Shown here piece by piece: positions 1 to 10,506 of a DNA stretch of 18,682 bases. The position numbers and the translations under genes were made by a program. Within the stretch, counting starts at the first letter, position 1. Every line of letters begins with the position of its first letter. The stretch is taken from contig JAAMPI010001150.1 of assembly GCA_013054445.1 (NCBI GenBank), positions 1-18,682 on the forward strand. The letters are read 5' to 3'. Source of the DNA: Cudoniella acicularis. Its lineage: Eukaryota > Ascomycota > Leotiomycetes > Helotiales > Helotiaceae. The notes beneath the pieces were generated by a model. It was given only the letters and a program-made list of their open reading frames with translations, searched no databases and was not told where the DNA came from.

Positions 1-1084
1 CGAATGCATTATTTTCCTTGCCCCTGCGGCTTGGAACTCTATCGGTAAACATATTTCCCCTCAATCTATACTAATTGCTGAAATTCCTGCCAACTCACAA
101 GACTGAATCGGAGCATGTGGACATCTTCATGAATTGCACAGCACCAATTGCCTCGCCATGGCATATTTTCCGCAAATCAACTCCTCTGACACGAAAGCAA
201 AATCTGCAAACCAAGCCTCGCAATGCGACCACAAAAAGTGATTCGGCACTGAAAACTGGCCATGTTACTATAGTTACTTCTGCCGAAACGACCATTTCCT
301 CCCAAACTATTTAATCCCGTCGTCTGGCTGGTCATTTCTATGGTTGCGGTTGCATGAAGAAGCAAAAAGCGGGAGAAACGTTTAACCATTTCGGCCGTCT
401 CGTCCCAATATACTCGCTTTCACATTCAGCCGGCTGGCGTCTCACAACACGAAGACGCATTTGAAGATAGCTGCCGGACAAATTTATATTACAGAGATAT
501 TATTCCGAAATGCAGCCTAGACGGCCGGCTCAGCGGGCCCCTTTATTTTGTAATTTATTTATATTATATATGCGTTTTACAGACTGAAACGAGAGGACCC
601 CTCTTAGCTTTGAGGGCGAGGCAGATTTACCTCGGTACCGGACTGGGTAATGTTTGAACTTGGCGGGATCGGCATTTGCTGAGTGTTTTAGTATGATGTG
701 TAGATTTATAGGTGAGCTGTTATTGTCATGGGTGGCCTTTTTTACCTCTCCCTTGGTCATCGCTTTTGTTGTGGCGGCGCCCGATCAATGACAATCGCAA
801 ATATAAATATGTCGATCCCTATCTTGGTTTGAGCAAAAATATCTTAGAGCTTGGGGTTTGGAAGCATTCATTGTGAAGTTTCATGATGAAAGTTGCTTTT
901 CGCAGTGCATTTTTTTCGTTTTTGATTTAGTGAAAACTAGTTGAAGCGTGACGAGTGGAAAATTTCAAGTGAAAGCCAGTGGAGAAAATTATACAATTCG
1001 TTTCAAACACTCCTTTAACCATCGCTTTCATGATTTCTCTATTACCTCTAACATCAAATTGCATTTAAATTTGTCATACTCTCG
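1..1084. other. Non-coding stretch, no gene seen
   Basis: Only short open frames without protein-like composition occur on either strand. The segment is AT-rich in places, for example around 540-570 with a run of TTTATTTATATTATATATG. I see no RNA gene, tandem array or convincing transposon end. Confidence 0.55.
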
Positions 1085-1710
1085 AAACAAAAGAATTCCT
1101 CGCTGGCGGTAGCCCAAGGTGGTCGACCAATGCAAGACTTTGGAAGCAGAAGGAGCTCTTAGACAGGACGGGCTTTTACTTTTGTTTGGAAGTTAAAAAT
1201 CAATTGGGACTGGAACTTACGCTCCAGTGAAGCCTTCCACACTGAAGCTATTTATTGCCTCGTCATCTGATTAGTGACGCGCATAACGAGATCCCAGCTG
1301 TCCCAATCTACGATTTGGCAAAACCACAGCCAAAGGAACAGGCTTGGCAGAATCAGCTGGGAGCGAAGACCCTCAACTCAGTGGGGTTCAGAGTAATTAC
1401 ACTAATCACGCTACTACGCATCTTTAGGAGGTAGCTGGCGAGAGAAGCCGGTACGGGGAAGCCTCCAAGCTTAAGAAGCTTATGGTAACTCCATGGCGAG
1501 TCTTCGGACCACCGTAACGCGCGGAAAGGTGTCGGTAGCTATGTAAGATATCTGCTTAAAGAAGGTGCAAAACCCATCTAAAAAGATGCCCGTGAAAGGA
1601 GCGTCTACAACGTATATTACCTTGGGGCAGATCGACCTTTAGGAGTAAATGCCTTAAGGGATAGCTAGTAACTGGATCAAGTGGGTTTTAACTCAATCAG
1701 GTGACGTAAT
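1085..1710. other. GC-richer, ORF-poor segment of unknown origin
   Basis: This stretch differs from the AT-rich sequence before it: it is more GC-rich, full of short complementary words (for example AAGCTTAAGAAGCTT near 1467-1481) and free of frames longer than about 60 codons. It abuts the 3' end of the broken gene at 1711-2949. It could be the untranslated or degenerate part of a retroelement, a structured non-coding RNA, or more of the same broken gene. I looked for group I intron core motifs and rRNA-like sequence and found none I could defend. Confidence 0.3.
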
Positions 1711-2949
1711 TCAAGTTATTGTTGTGAACAGAAAACAGAGGGTATTATTCCAGCAGGCAAGACACAAAGCTAAAGTACTTTCAAAAACCCAATTCCAAAA
1801 ACCACCGGTGTGGCTTCCAAAACCCATCTGGTAGCCTAGCACGCCGTACCGCACACACACTTCCACCACAGCAAACACGATTTGGTGGCACCTTTGGCAC
1901 CGGCCGGCCTCGTTAGTCCAGATGCTCTTGGGTGAATAGGGGCAGGAGACCCAGGTTCCACCACACCGATGGTAGCTCAAATTGGTGGCATGGTCCACCA
2001 AAGCGAGATGTGTCGGGTTCAGGCACGAGAAATTGACCCCTTGAGCCAGGTTATAGCGACCGCGGTCGCAGATCTAGAAGTTCGCCAGCTCTTCGCCGGG
2101 TACAAGAGTAGTGGAGCCGCGGCTCTAGGAGAACAGAACGTGGCGTAGCAATTTTTTACTGCCGCTCACTCTCTTCGAAAATTTCTTTTGCGGGTATCCC
2201 GCGGTATCGGTAGCAGATCCTTCGATGAACCAGCAGTCATCGTGGTTCCACGGCCAGTTGGCTTCGCTGATCTTACCAACCATCTATATGAAGGGTTAGT
2301 ACTATGCTGAGTGGATGTTTGTTTTGAAAATGATAACAAAAGTCCTATGACAAGACAATGTTCTGAAAATGATAGAGCAATGTTCTTGAAGTGAATGGGG
2401 CACTGTTCCGGAATGTTATGGCAGAATAAAGGAATGAATTTCCAATGCAATGGCAATGAAGGATGCCATAGGGATGTAAGTAGAATATAGACAAGCCAAA
2501 AAAACATAATGAAATTGGGAAACATACTTCTCCAAGTTTCTGCCAGGTTAATGCCTGGCGTTTGCACTCCGCTCCAGCATCACCAGCTCCCGGCTGGTAG
2601 CCCCGCCCGAACCCCCAAAGAATTCGTCCTGTAGGACAGCAGTCCGGCCCCGGAAGACACCCAGTAGTCACCGCTTGCTCCGCTGCTTTTTGGTAGCGAT
2701 TGCTGCCGCTACCAGCAGCCGGTTCTCGTTGTCGCTGTCGTTGACGTTGGCCCAGGGGACCGGTGGAGGGAGTGGGATGTCGAAAGGAGGCTTCAGAAGT
2801 GCAATCCCTACTTGATCAAATCAGGTGGGAGGCCAGCTATTCATGTACGAAATAGAAGAGAAGAGTAGAGGAAACAGAGGGAGTGAGGCTAGGCTTTCGA
2901 CATGGGGTGGGGCGAAGGGGTGAGCGGTTGGTGCTGGTGCGGCAGACAT
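1711..2949 (-). pseudogene. Broken gene, unknown Cys/His-rich protein, two in-frame TAGs
   Basis: The best-supported part is the last exon, 2283 down to 1711. It reads as one coherent frame rich in Trp, Cys and His, with fragments such as EANWPWNHDDCWFIEG and YHRCGGTWVSCPYS, followed by a C-x2-C-H near RCQRCHQI. The Cys/His spacing suggests a metal-binding fold, but I do not recognise the family. Two TAG codons interrupt it, at complement 2125-2127 and 2074-2076; each would be Gln if CAG. An upstream intron (2284-2527, 244 nt) has donor GTATGT, a perfect TACTAAC branch point and acceptor ATAG. It joins in phase to a frame ending ECKRQALTWQKLGE. A possible first exon starts at 2949 (MSAAPAPTAHPF) and needs a further 43-nt intron. 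In the 2818-2550 stretch a second frame (PPFDIPLPPPVPWANVNDSD) also looks protein-like, so an indel may lie there. 5' structure and function are uncertain. Confidence 0.45.
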
Positions 2950-4105
2950 GGTGGAGTTTATGGATGAGGTGACAAAGAGAAAAAAGAAACTTACTGTGGG
3001 GGCCGAGACATACTTAAAGCGTCACTTACTTGCATCACTTATTCTTTCTTTCTCTTTGCTCCTTCTACTTACTCTCTATGTGAGGGGTAGTCGGAGTTTC
3101 ATTCGGTTTTGGTGTCCGAGAGTTGAAACTGTCAGGTAATACCCGATAAAATTGGCAGTGACTCCGGCTTCTGTTGCCTATAACTCTGGCTCGGTCTCTC
3201 CTCTTTCTCGCGGCCTACGCAGTTACTTAGTGCGGCTGCTCTTGCCGTTGCGGGTGCTAGGTGCGCGGAGTCAGTTAGATCCGTCGGCTCCCCCCTATCC
3301 GTAGGAAGCCAGCTGTGTGACTCACTACTTCAGTCGCGCCTACCTCCTGGCAGTAGAACGCATACATCAGGAGGTCCTCTACTGCTGTGTGAAGTATCAA
3401 TTGACTCAACTTCTATACTATTTGCCCTCTCTTGATTAAATTAAAGTCCCTTGAAACGGGAATTGGTTGAGCTTGACTCTAGTTTGACATTATGAAAAGA
3501 CACCGAATAGATGGGTTCGCAAACGTCGGTGAAATGCCACACTACCTTTTTTCTTTGGTTATTTGATCAAGTGGAACTGGGTATCACAACTCAACTTATG
3601 GCATTAAAATCCTTTACTGGCTGATCCGTGTTGAAGATATTGTCAGGTGGGGAGCTTGGCTGCGGTAAGGGGGAGAGTCATGTGATGCTATTTACTTAAA
3701 GTGAGCCTAACCCAGCCAGCTGTTGATTTCATTTACGCGAATCTTGTGTTATAATTTGGATAAAAAATGCGCTTTATGTGTATAGACCAACATCTAGTTA
3801 TGAATTCTCCTGTAAATATTTTACGATATTTAGATCTGGAAATTATTTCTAAATTCTGATACGTGAAGTCTTCCCAGAAATCTCACCATGGAGTTGCCAC
3901 CATGAATCCCTACGATAATTCTATCATGGTTTGACCCATCAACGAAAGTTATTAAATGATGGTTCATGAAAATTGCAATATACAGCTCAAGAAATATGTT
4001 TAAGAATATACCAAAACTAGGGGGTCAAGTGCGACTCTCCAGAACATTTCATTTCCTCAACCTCTACACACTTTTAAGCTTCTAAATATTTTCCCGGTCG
4101 CCAAA
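2950..4105. other. Non-coding stretch between broken gene and AA9 gene
   Basis: No gene is supported. Nucleotides 3030-3080 are pyrimidine-rich, as expected just upstream of a minus-strand start or in a simple-sequence tract. Around 3343-3385 two pairs of complementary words are arranged in crossing order (see findings). The segment 3740-4020 is AT-rich and is at most the 3' flank of the AA9 gene. Confidence 0.5.
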
Positions 4106-4967
4106 CTAACACGTAAAAACAGCTGGACCAGGAATAGTATAAGTATTCGCTTTATACATATCATACGTGATCCCCGGGTCTGTCGCCTTATAAGCACCCG
4201 GAAAAGCCACCTTCGTCGCAGGACCAGTACTCGTTCCCGAACCAGTAACTTGAATCTGGTGGCATGAGGGATAGAACTGCGCTCCTGGATATGTCCACGC
4301 GCCATGCAAGGCAATAATTTCGTGACGCACGATGTATGAGCCTGAGGCGAGACAATGAGGAATCGTGTAGGTGTATGCGTGTCCTGCTGTCATGAGGGGG
4401 GTGTCGCCCCATATGTTGGAGGTTCCTTGTCTTCCTGCTTCGGCAACTTTGAACCAAACTGCACTGTTTAATGTTTAGTATCAATTTCTTCTAAGAAATG
4501 AGTGCTTTGCTCACGCGGTTCTAGGAACATATGTCGAGCACGCATTATTTGGACACTTGGCCATATATGTAAGAACTGGTCCACTATGGCTGTCTGGCCA
4601 TAGTGTCCAGTGCAGACTGATTGTGCTTCCTGCTGCAGCTGGACCAGCTGTCAATGCCGCTGGTGAGGAGCCAGAGATTCCACCAGCTGTGTATCCGCCG
4701 CATTGGATGTCAATCAATGTTAAATCTTGGACGGGCCCATTGCCTTGAACAGGTCGGATGATGCGACTTGGTGTTGGGTTCATGTATGGATCTTGGTATG
4801 GTTTGTATCCCTATTTGAGAGATGTTGGCAAGTAGTTGATGGGAAATGAGGTTAGGTCAAATGCTTACATCGTAGAATTTCCCTCCGACTGTGACATTAT
4901 CGACGTAACCGTGAGCTGACACTGCTGCAGCCAGTGCTGAGAGAATAGAAAATATTTGGAAATGCAT
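4106..4967 (-). CDS. AA9 lytic polysaccharide monooxygenase (GH61 family), secreted
   Basis: Copper-dependent oxidative cleavage of cellulose or related beta-glucans outside the cell. Three exons: 4967-4869, 4810-4515 and 4463-4106. The introns (58 and 51 nt) have GTAAGC/ATAG and GTGAGC/ACAG borders. The product is 250 residues. Residues 1-18 are a signal peptide ending in VSA, so the mature protein begins HGYV and His19 becomes the N-terminal copper ligand. His108 (in PDSHSGP) is the second histidine-brace ligand and Tyr196 (in AQFYPSC) the axial residue. His185 and Gln194 match the conserved second-sphere pair, with the family's 11- and 2-residue spacing to the Tyr. Cys70/Cys199 and Cys120-region cysteines fit the family's disulfides. 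The protein ends in the typical PGPAVFTC with no linker or cellulose-binding module. The stop codon is TAG. The gene looks fully intact. C1/C4 regioselectivity cannot be read from sequence alone. Confidence 0.96.
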
Positions 4968-5920
4968 CTTGATTTGAAAAGACAGAACTCAACGTCGATA
5001 GAGTTGAAAATCAAACATAAATATCAAGAAAGAAATGCATCATTCTTATGCAAACCCATTTTCAAAACAACCTTCCGAAATCCACATTCCTCAATGCAGA
5101 TACCCACCTCTCCCCCCTTCATCGTTGTTCATCCGAAGTACATCTCCCTTCAAAACCAATATTTCCTCCAACCAAGTTGTCACGGAAGTTTCAACGCCGC
5201 CTCCGACATCCCCGTTTTGTACATTTAAAATTTTCTGGGCACTTTGCAAGCATTGGCTATATATATTATCCTAATATATTTTTCTGCGTTTGATCGTGGC
5301 GAGACGAAGTAGCGTGGTTTCAGAGAGATCGCGGGGTCGCTTGTGAGGTAAGATTACATATAGTGGGGTTGCTTGCCCCTGAATATGAGCCGGGTGATCT
5401 TCGCTTAGGGGGTGTTTGGGCTTGGCGGAAACATATATATATCAAGTGGTTTCTTGGTTGCTTGGAAGAAATCTTTTCGCTGGCCTGAGTGGTGTGGGAC
5501 GAGATCCTATGTCTAAGGAAGTTCTGAGGGTGTTTTTCGCACAATGGTTGGTGCCGCCTGCTTGTCGGTGGAAGAAGCATGCTGAAAATTTAACTTCTTT
5601 GGCCCCAAAATGCCCATTCCTTCGACTAGGTCTATTTTAAGGCGTCACCCTAAACAGTAAAAGTATTGAAATAATCACCGACTTTCCAAGAAAGGCGTGT
5701 CATACCAGAAGAAGTGTGGAGGAGTAGGATCGCATGTCCCTCCTCAACAAGGTCTCACCGTGGCAGGTGTTTATTCTTCGCAGTGTTAAAGGTTCCATTA
5801 TGACAGAATCCTGGAAATGGTCGAAGAGATATTGAGAAATTAGCTTTATTCCAAGACCTTCAATATAATGAAGCTTGTATTGGAGATAGTTTTGATTATT
5901 TGAAGTTGAGAAATGGGGTT
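4968..5920. other. AA9 upstream region and intergenic DNA
   Basis: No coding sequence is supported. Short frames at 5035-5293 and 5320-5640 lack start context, splice sites and protein-like composition. The region holds the AA9 promoter and, at its far end, the 3' flank of the transporter gene. Confidence 0.5.
5331..5368 (+). promoter_or_regulatory. Two candidate CreA/CRE1 carbon-repression sites
   Basis: GCGGGG at 5331-5336 and GTGGGG at 5363-5368 both match the CreA consensus SYGGRG. They lie about 365-400 bp upstream of the AA9 start, and glucose repression of fungal LPMO genes through CreA-type factors is well known. The motif is short and common, so occupancy is inferred. A TA-repeat (5258-5268) lies between the sites and the gene and could serve as a TATA element. 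Confidence 0.3.
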
Positions 5921-5972
5921 CCCGTCTTTCCTATGTAAGGGTTCAAAATTTAATTTGAACCCTAAAGATGGG
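5921..5972. repeat. Strong inverted repeat (hairpin) downstream of the MFS gene
   Basis: A perfect 10-bp stem, AGGGTTCAAA (5938-5947) with TTTGAACCCT (5954-5963), surrounds a 6-nt loop. Outer arms CCCGTCTTT (5921-5929) and AAAGATGGG (5964-5972) extend it by 9 bp with one G-T pair, leaving an 8-nt bulge on the left side only. It sits about 100-150 nt past the stop codon of the minus-strand transporter gene, so it may be transcribed in its 3' UTR. It could equally be a remnant of a small inverted-repeat element. Confidence 0.6.
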
Positions 5973-6071
5973 CACATTACAAAGCAGTGAAGGTTGACAA
6001 CAATAAAAAGGCAAGGATGGAATATCTCTTTACTCTAGAAGCCAGCTTTCCCTCTCATGGTTAGAGCTTGT

Positions 6072-7486
6072 TCAAAGTCTTGCGAACATCCCCTTTCCGA
6101 GAGTTTGTTTTGTGACCACCACACCAAGCGCTCCAGTAGTCACCGCGACGCCACTGAAGATAGCAGCTTCCTCGAAACCCCCATAAAGCGTAACAAGCGC
6201 ACCATTGATCGGAGGTCCAACGAGAGCAGCAATGGAAACAATAAAAAATGCCATTCCATAATATGTCCCAATATCTCGGGGATCTTCTGGAATTGACATG
6301 AGGCATACAGATGACAAAGATACGATTGCTCCCGAACAAAACCCATATAACGTGCTGAATACGATAATAGATGCATTGGTGCTCGTTTTTGGCCAGCAAA
6401 AAATCAAGATTCCGGCGCTGAGTGCTGATGCAAAAAGCATGTTGAAGCGTCCAAGCCTATCTGCCAAAATTCCTGGAATAACTCGACCAAAGAATGAGGC
6501 GGCATTGAGGATCGAAACCAGATATGATGCAAGCCCTACGCTCATCCCGTGTTCGATTGCGTAAGTGGGGAGGTAAAAGAATGGAATAAATAATCCCAGT
6601 AACATGAGAAAAACGGAGGCGATAAGGGCCGTGTATGGAAGTTGCTTGAATGCTTCCGGCAAAAGGAATCTCTCTTTCCGAGGTGGTAGTCGGGCTTTGA
6701 TGCCAACGCAAGTGATGGTAAGCAAAGCAAGTATCATAAAGCCACATATTCGGACAGTCCATTCAAAACCTAGTCGTCGATTGTTGAACATTTTGCTCAG
6801 AGCGATCGGAAACACGACACCACCAGCTGAGGAAGCTGCGACGATGATTCCCATTGCTGCAGCACGATTCTTCTTGAAATAGTGGCTGGTTGCTGTCATT
6901 GAAGGTCCTAGAATCATGCCCATTGTGAAGCCACCGAGAATTCCTTGTGCCAAGACGAATTGCCAAAGAGATTTGCAGATGCTGGTCATCATTACCGCGA
7001 AGATGTAAATGATTGACGATGGCCAAATTATCTTGATAAGACGTTAACTGTACGGAAAGATACAGAACTTTGATATCGATTTGAAACTTACCTTTTCCCC
7101 ATAGCGGTCGAAAAGCGGCCCGCTGATCACGCCGCTCGCAAATATCATGAACATTTGCAGCGAGCCAATCCAGGAAATGGCTGAAGGCGTCTCATCGCGA
7201 AGCTGGTGCTCCTGGTAGTATTCTTGATAAACACTAAAATCATAGTTAGAATAATTTCAGATGTAATTTATCGGGGATTTTTGTACCCAAAGGCATTTGC
7301 GTAGCCCATAGTCGAGAAGAGAGCCGCCCCAGCACCAATAGCAACCATCCAAGCTCTTGCTCCTCCTTCGGGAAAAGCTTCATCGCTAAGTATTCTGTCA
7401 ACAGAAGATAGTTCAAGTGGCTTCTTTTGAAATGGAGATTCTCGTTCAGAGCTATCTGTTTCCGGGGTTTCAGGTTCTCTTTCCAT
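6072..7486 (-). CDS. MFS transporter, monocarboxylate-transporter (MCT/SLC16-like) family
   Basis: Plasma-membrane transporter of the fungal MCT-like branch of the major facilitator superfamily; substrate unknown. Three exons: 7486-7287, 7233-7092 and 7031-6072. Introns of 53 nt (GTACAA...TTTTAG) and 60 nt (GTAAGT, TTAAC branch point, acceptor CAAG) are needed to keep the family pattern. The product is 433 residues, typical for the family. The acidic, Ser/Pro-rich cytosolic N-terminus (residues 1-40) leads to PEGGARAWMV and a first membrane helix, then FGVYQEYY, the usual start of the MCT core. The DRYGEK loop follows helix 2 and is the family's MFS-A-like motif. About twelve hydrophobic segments follow, with a basic central loop (LPPRKER) separating the two halves, and ADRLGRF in the second half. 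There are no internal stops. It is divergent from the Zn2Cys6 gene at 8158, so co-regulation is plausible. Two Met codons at the old exon-3 edge (6992) are internal, not the start. Confidence 0.93.
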
Positions 7487-7816
7487 AGCGAAGGAGATAG
7501 AGCTGGTGTGATGGTATTACGTGGTAAATGGAAGACAAGAATGGAGTTGAAGATTTGAAAACCTAGTGATGAAAAGAAACGAAGCAGTTTGAAATTCTGG
7601 GTGAATATGAATAAAGCCCCTACAACTGAAGAGCTTTATCTTCCTTTTAAAGAAACCATTTTTGACAAAATTCATATCCATCATGCGGAAATTCAAAACG
7701 GGCGCCGAGCTGGGAACGGGGTTAGCAACAAACGGTAAATGAGTCGACCAGCCAAGCCTCGTTGCGGCATTATCAGGGACCACAAGGCTGAAGGTGGTCA
7801 GCAAGGAGTGATTCTG

Positions 7817-7827
7817 CGGATTCGCCG
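7817..7827. promoter_or_regulatory. CGG-N5-CCG inverted repeat, candidate Zn2Cys6 site
   Basis: CGGATTCGCCG is two inverted CGG triplets with a 5-nt spacer. Zn(II)2Cys6 dimers commonly bind inverted CGG pairs, with the spacer set by the linker and coiled coil. Its position between the divergent transporter and regulator genes makes it a reasonable operator for the neighbouring factor, but this is inferred. Confidence 0.35.
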
Positions 7828-8079
7828 TGTACATATGTGTATCTTCATTGCTTCTATCGTGAAATCCGGATGTTGAGAATTTCCCGCGACGGAGTATGGG
7901 ATGCGAAGAAGTCCAGAATGGCAAAAGCGTATGCTGAGTAAGCTGCACGCCCCCTGAAAACGTGATATGCGTCACCTCAGGGGTTGAAAATGCCGAATTC
8001 ACCGACGGAGTTAAGCAAACAACTTCAACACCCCAAACAAAAAAACCCCTTCGTAACCTTTAACAGTGCCTAAACATCT

Positions 8080-8092
8080 CCGTCCTCTTCGG
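8080..8092. promoter_or_regulatory. CCG-N7-CGG everted repeat near the regulator start
   Basis: CCGTCCTCTTCGG has everted CGG triplets with a 7-nt spacer, 66 bp before the regulator ATG. Some Zn2Cys6 proteins bind everted pairs, so autoregulation is possible. It may also lie within the 5' UTR and be chance. Confidence 0.25.
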
Positions 8093-8157
8093 TCTTTTCA
8101 TCTCCATATCTTCAATCGTATCTTATCTGATCCTCGTGAACAGAAACATTGCTGGCA

Positions 8158-10506
8158 ATGGAAGGTGTTAACCCCGAGCTCGTGAAATTACCGGCGGACC
8201 AGCCTCGAAAACGTCGAAGACCAGCTTTATCCTGCGCAGAGTGTCGACGCCGAAAGATCAAATGCGACAGAAATCTTCCTTGCGGCCCATGCAGAGTATC
8301 TAAAAGTGCAACATGCACCTATAGTCCAGAAGTACTGTCCTCATTTAAAGGTCACGTGTCAACTGCTCCCTCCACATCCATTTCAGGGGGCAATACGGCA
8401 CAAGCATTGAATGAAACTTCATTCACAAACTTCTCATCTCCATTAAATTCGTCAAACATTGATCTTACATTGGAGCATACACCTCCGAGCCCAGGACGAT
8501 CATCCTCAGGAAGCCATCATTCAGAATCTGGTCATGTCGTCCAAGCACTTATTGATCGGGTTGGAAGGCTGGAGCAATTGCTTACTTCCGCGTCTATTAC
8601 GGACTCGACACATAACTCGAATGTTGGAAAGATTCCCACAAAAGATGCCAGGGGTAACATGTCAAAAACTCGATTCTTTGGTCACAGCCATTGGATGCAT
8701 GCGTTTGCCCAGGTCAGTGTTTCGCTGTCGTTTAATGGAATCAAAACTGATGAAAAGTAGGCTAGGAAGATGATGTGTTTTGAAATCAACATTAATGGCT
8801 ACGATGATATCAAGTTGAAGAATCCGGAAGCAGACCTCGAACTCAAGGATCTCATCAATGAATGCAAAGCCATGGCAAGAGTGATAAAAGCAGCACAAGC
8901 TCCGCAATGGTCGTTGTGGGGTTTAAACTGCCAGCATTCCATGCCGAGCCGAGCTGTTGCCGACGGGCTAGTTGAAAATTACTTTAGGACCCACGAGTCT
9001 GTCCACCGGATTCTCCATATACCGTCGTTCCAGAAGGAGTACAACCAATATTGGAACAATCCCGATGTCGTTCCGATGGTCTCAGTTATCAAGATAATCT
9101 TAGTTATGGCCATTGGTGTCTGCTTCTACCAAGGACCCGATTTTGATTCCCACCGGAAACAAGCTATGCAATGGATTTATACGGCTCAATCATGGCTGTC
9201 AAGCCCAAACGAAAAAGGTCGACTTCATACCGCCTGTCTCCAAGTTGAATGCCTTGTGTTACTTGCACGCTCAATTTTCCATATTGGGGCTGACATGACA
9301 TGGAACTCTACTGGTACTCTCATAAGAACGGCAATGAGCATGGGGCTTCACCTGGACCCGAAACATTTCAATCGATTTTCTGTTTTACATGGTGAAGTGC
9401 GGAGAAGGCTTTGGGCTACGATATTGGAGCTTAATATTCAGTCCAGTACAAGCTCTGGGATGCCGCCTATGATATCAGAACACGACTTCGACACTGAACC
9501 GCCTTTGAATATCAACGATGAAGACATTGACGAGTCAACCACAGCTTATCCTACACCGAAGCCAAAGGATGTTTTCACCCAATGTTCCCTTCAGATCGCC
9601 TTACTCAATTCTCACCCAAAAAGATCCGAAGTCGCTAAGATAGTGAATAACTTCCGCTTCGAGCCTTCGTATGACCAGGTAATACGTCTTAGTAAGGAGA
9701 TCCTGACAGACTATAAGGGCAATTATGGCTTTCTTTCACGGGTAGTTCAAGATCCAAACGTGAAGTTCAAACCAACAGCATTTCAGCGAAAGATCTTAGA
9801 TGTCATGACTCAACGCTTTCTTCTTGCCCTCCACAGACCTTTTGCTATGAAAGCCCGTTCAGACCCCCGATTTTACTACTCATACAAGGTGTATCTGGAT
9901 ACAGCAATGTCGATGTTGTCGCGGTCAACACCAGACTTTCCGCCCTCTCCCTTCTCGGATGACGCTGGAATCGAAGATGATTACGGCCGTTACCGAATGG
10001 TCAGCGGTGGCTTCCTCAAGGAAGTTCTAATCCACTCCGTCATAATCATCTACTTGGAGATGCTTATCCCTTTGGAAGAAGACCCCTCGACCGCCTTCAT
10101 CCAGGAACGGAAACCTTCTCGAGAGCCGTTCCATCGTTTGTTACAAGAGATGTCTGACCTATCACTGAAGCGGATAGAACTGGGTGAGACGAATGTCAAG
10201 GCACACTTCATGTTTGCAATTTCGTTAGGCCATGTCAGTGCTTTGGAAAATGGAACATCCTCTGACGAAGGGATCATCGAGGCAGGGCGAAAAGGTATCG
10301 AGAAGTGTCGAGATATTTTGAAAAGCAGGATGCCGCCACCTGTGGAAACCCAGCAGCCACAGTTCTCTGATGGTATTAGTGGGCTTGCTGCAACATCAGA
10401 TCTACAGGGCGGCATTGTTGACTTCTCGATGCCGGATTGGGGTATGGCGTTTGAGCCTGCAGATTCATGGTTGTTTCCAAATTGGATAGACACTGAAATG
10501 CAGTGA
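8158..10506 (+). CDS. Zn(II)2Cys6 transcription factor with fungal-specific (MHR) domain
   Basis: DNA-binding regulator acting in the nucleus. Two exons, 8158-8712 and 8761-10506, are separated by a 48-nt intron (GTCAGT, ACTGAT branch region, GTAG) in phase 0; the product is 766 residues. A basic stretch (residues 17-21, RKRRR) precedes the cluster Cys26, 29, 36, 42, 45 and 53, with spacing C-x2-C-x6-C-x5-C-x2-C-x7-C. A Ser-rich linker leads to a short coiled coil (about 127-142, VVQALIDRVGRLEQLL) for dimerisation. The fungal transcription-factor domain follows: YFRTHESVHRILHIPSF near 259, then MSMGLHLDP and EVRRRLWAT near 398, the usual conserved core. The acidic/aromatic C-terminus (DSWLFPNW) may activate. 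The ATG at 8158 is chosen over an in-frame TTG at 8149. The end is a double stop, TGA TAA. Divergence from the transporter suggests it is the likely target. The exact subfamily is unknown. Confidence 0.95.

Larger units (their letters stand above)
7487..8157. promoter_or_regulatory. Shared divergent promoter of transporter and regulator genes
   Basis: This 671-bp region separates the two divergent start codons (transporter on minus, regulator on plus). It holds several CGG/CCG triplets, listed separately where they form pairs. A closely spaced CCG-A-CGG also occurs at 8002-8008. The long open frame on the minus strand here (7517-8002) has no splice or start support and I do not call it. Confidence 0.6.

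Noticed and set aside
1741..2313. Plus-strand frame through the same segment, with stretches such as SQVIATAVADLEVRQLF
   Set aside because: It has four stops in about 190 codons and almost no Trp or Cys. The minus-strand frame is more coherent and is joined to a well-formed intron.
5320..5640. Overlapping frames of 74-86 codons on both strands upstream of the AA9 gene
   Set aside because: No splice sites, start context or recognisable features; best read as promoter DNA.
7517..8002. 161-codon minus-strand frame in the divergent promoter
   Set aside because: Starts without context, has no domain or splice support, and lies in the region needed for two promoters.
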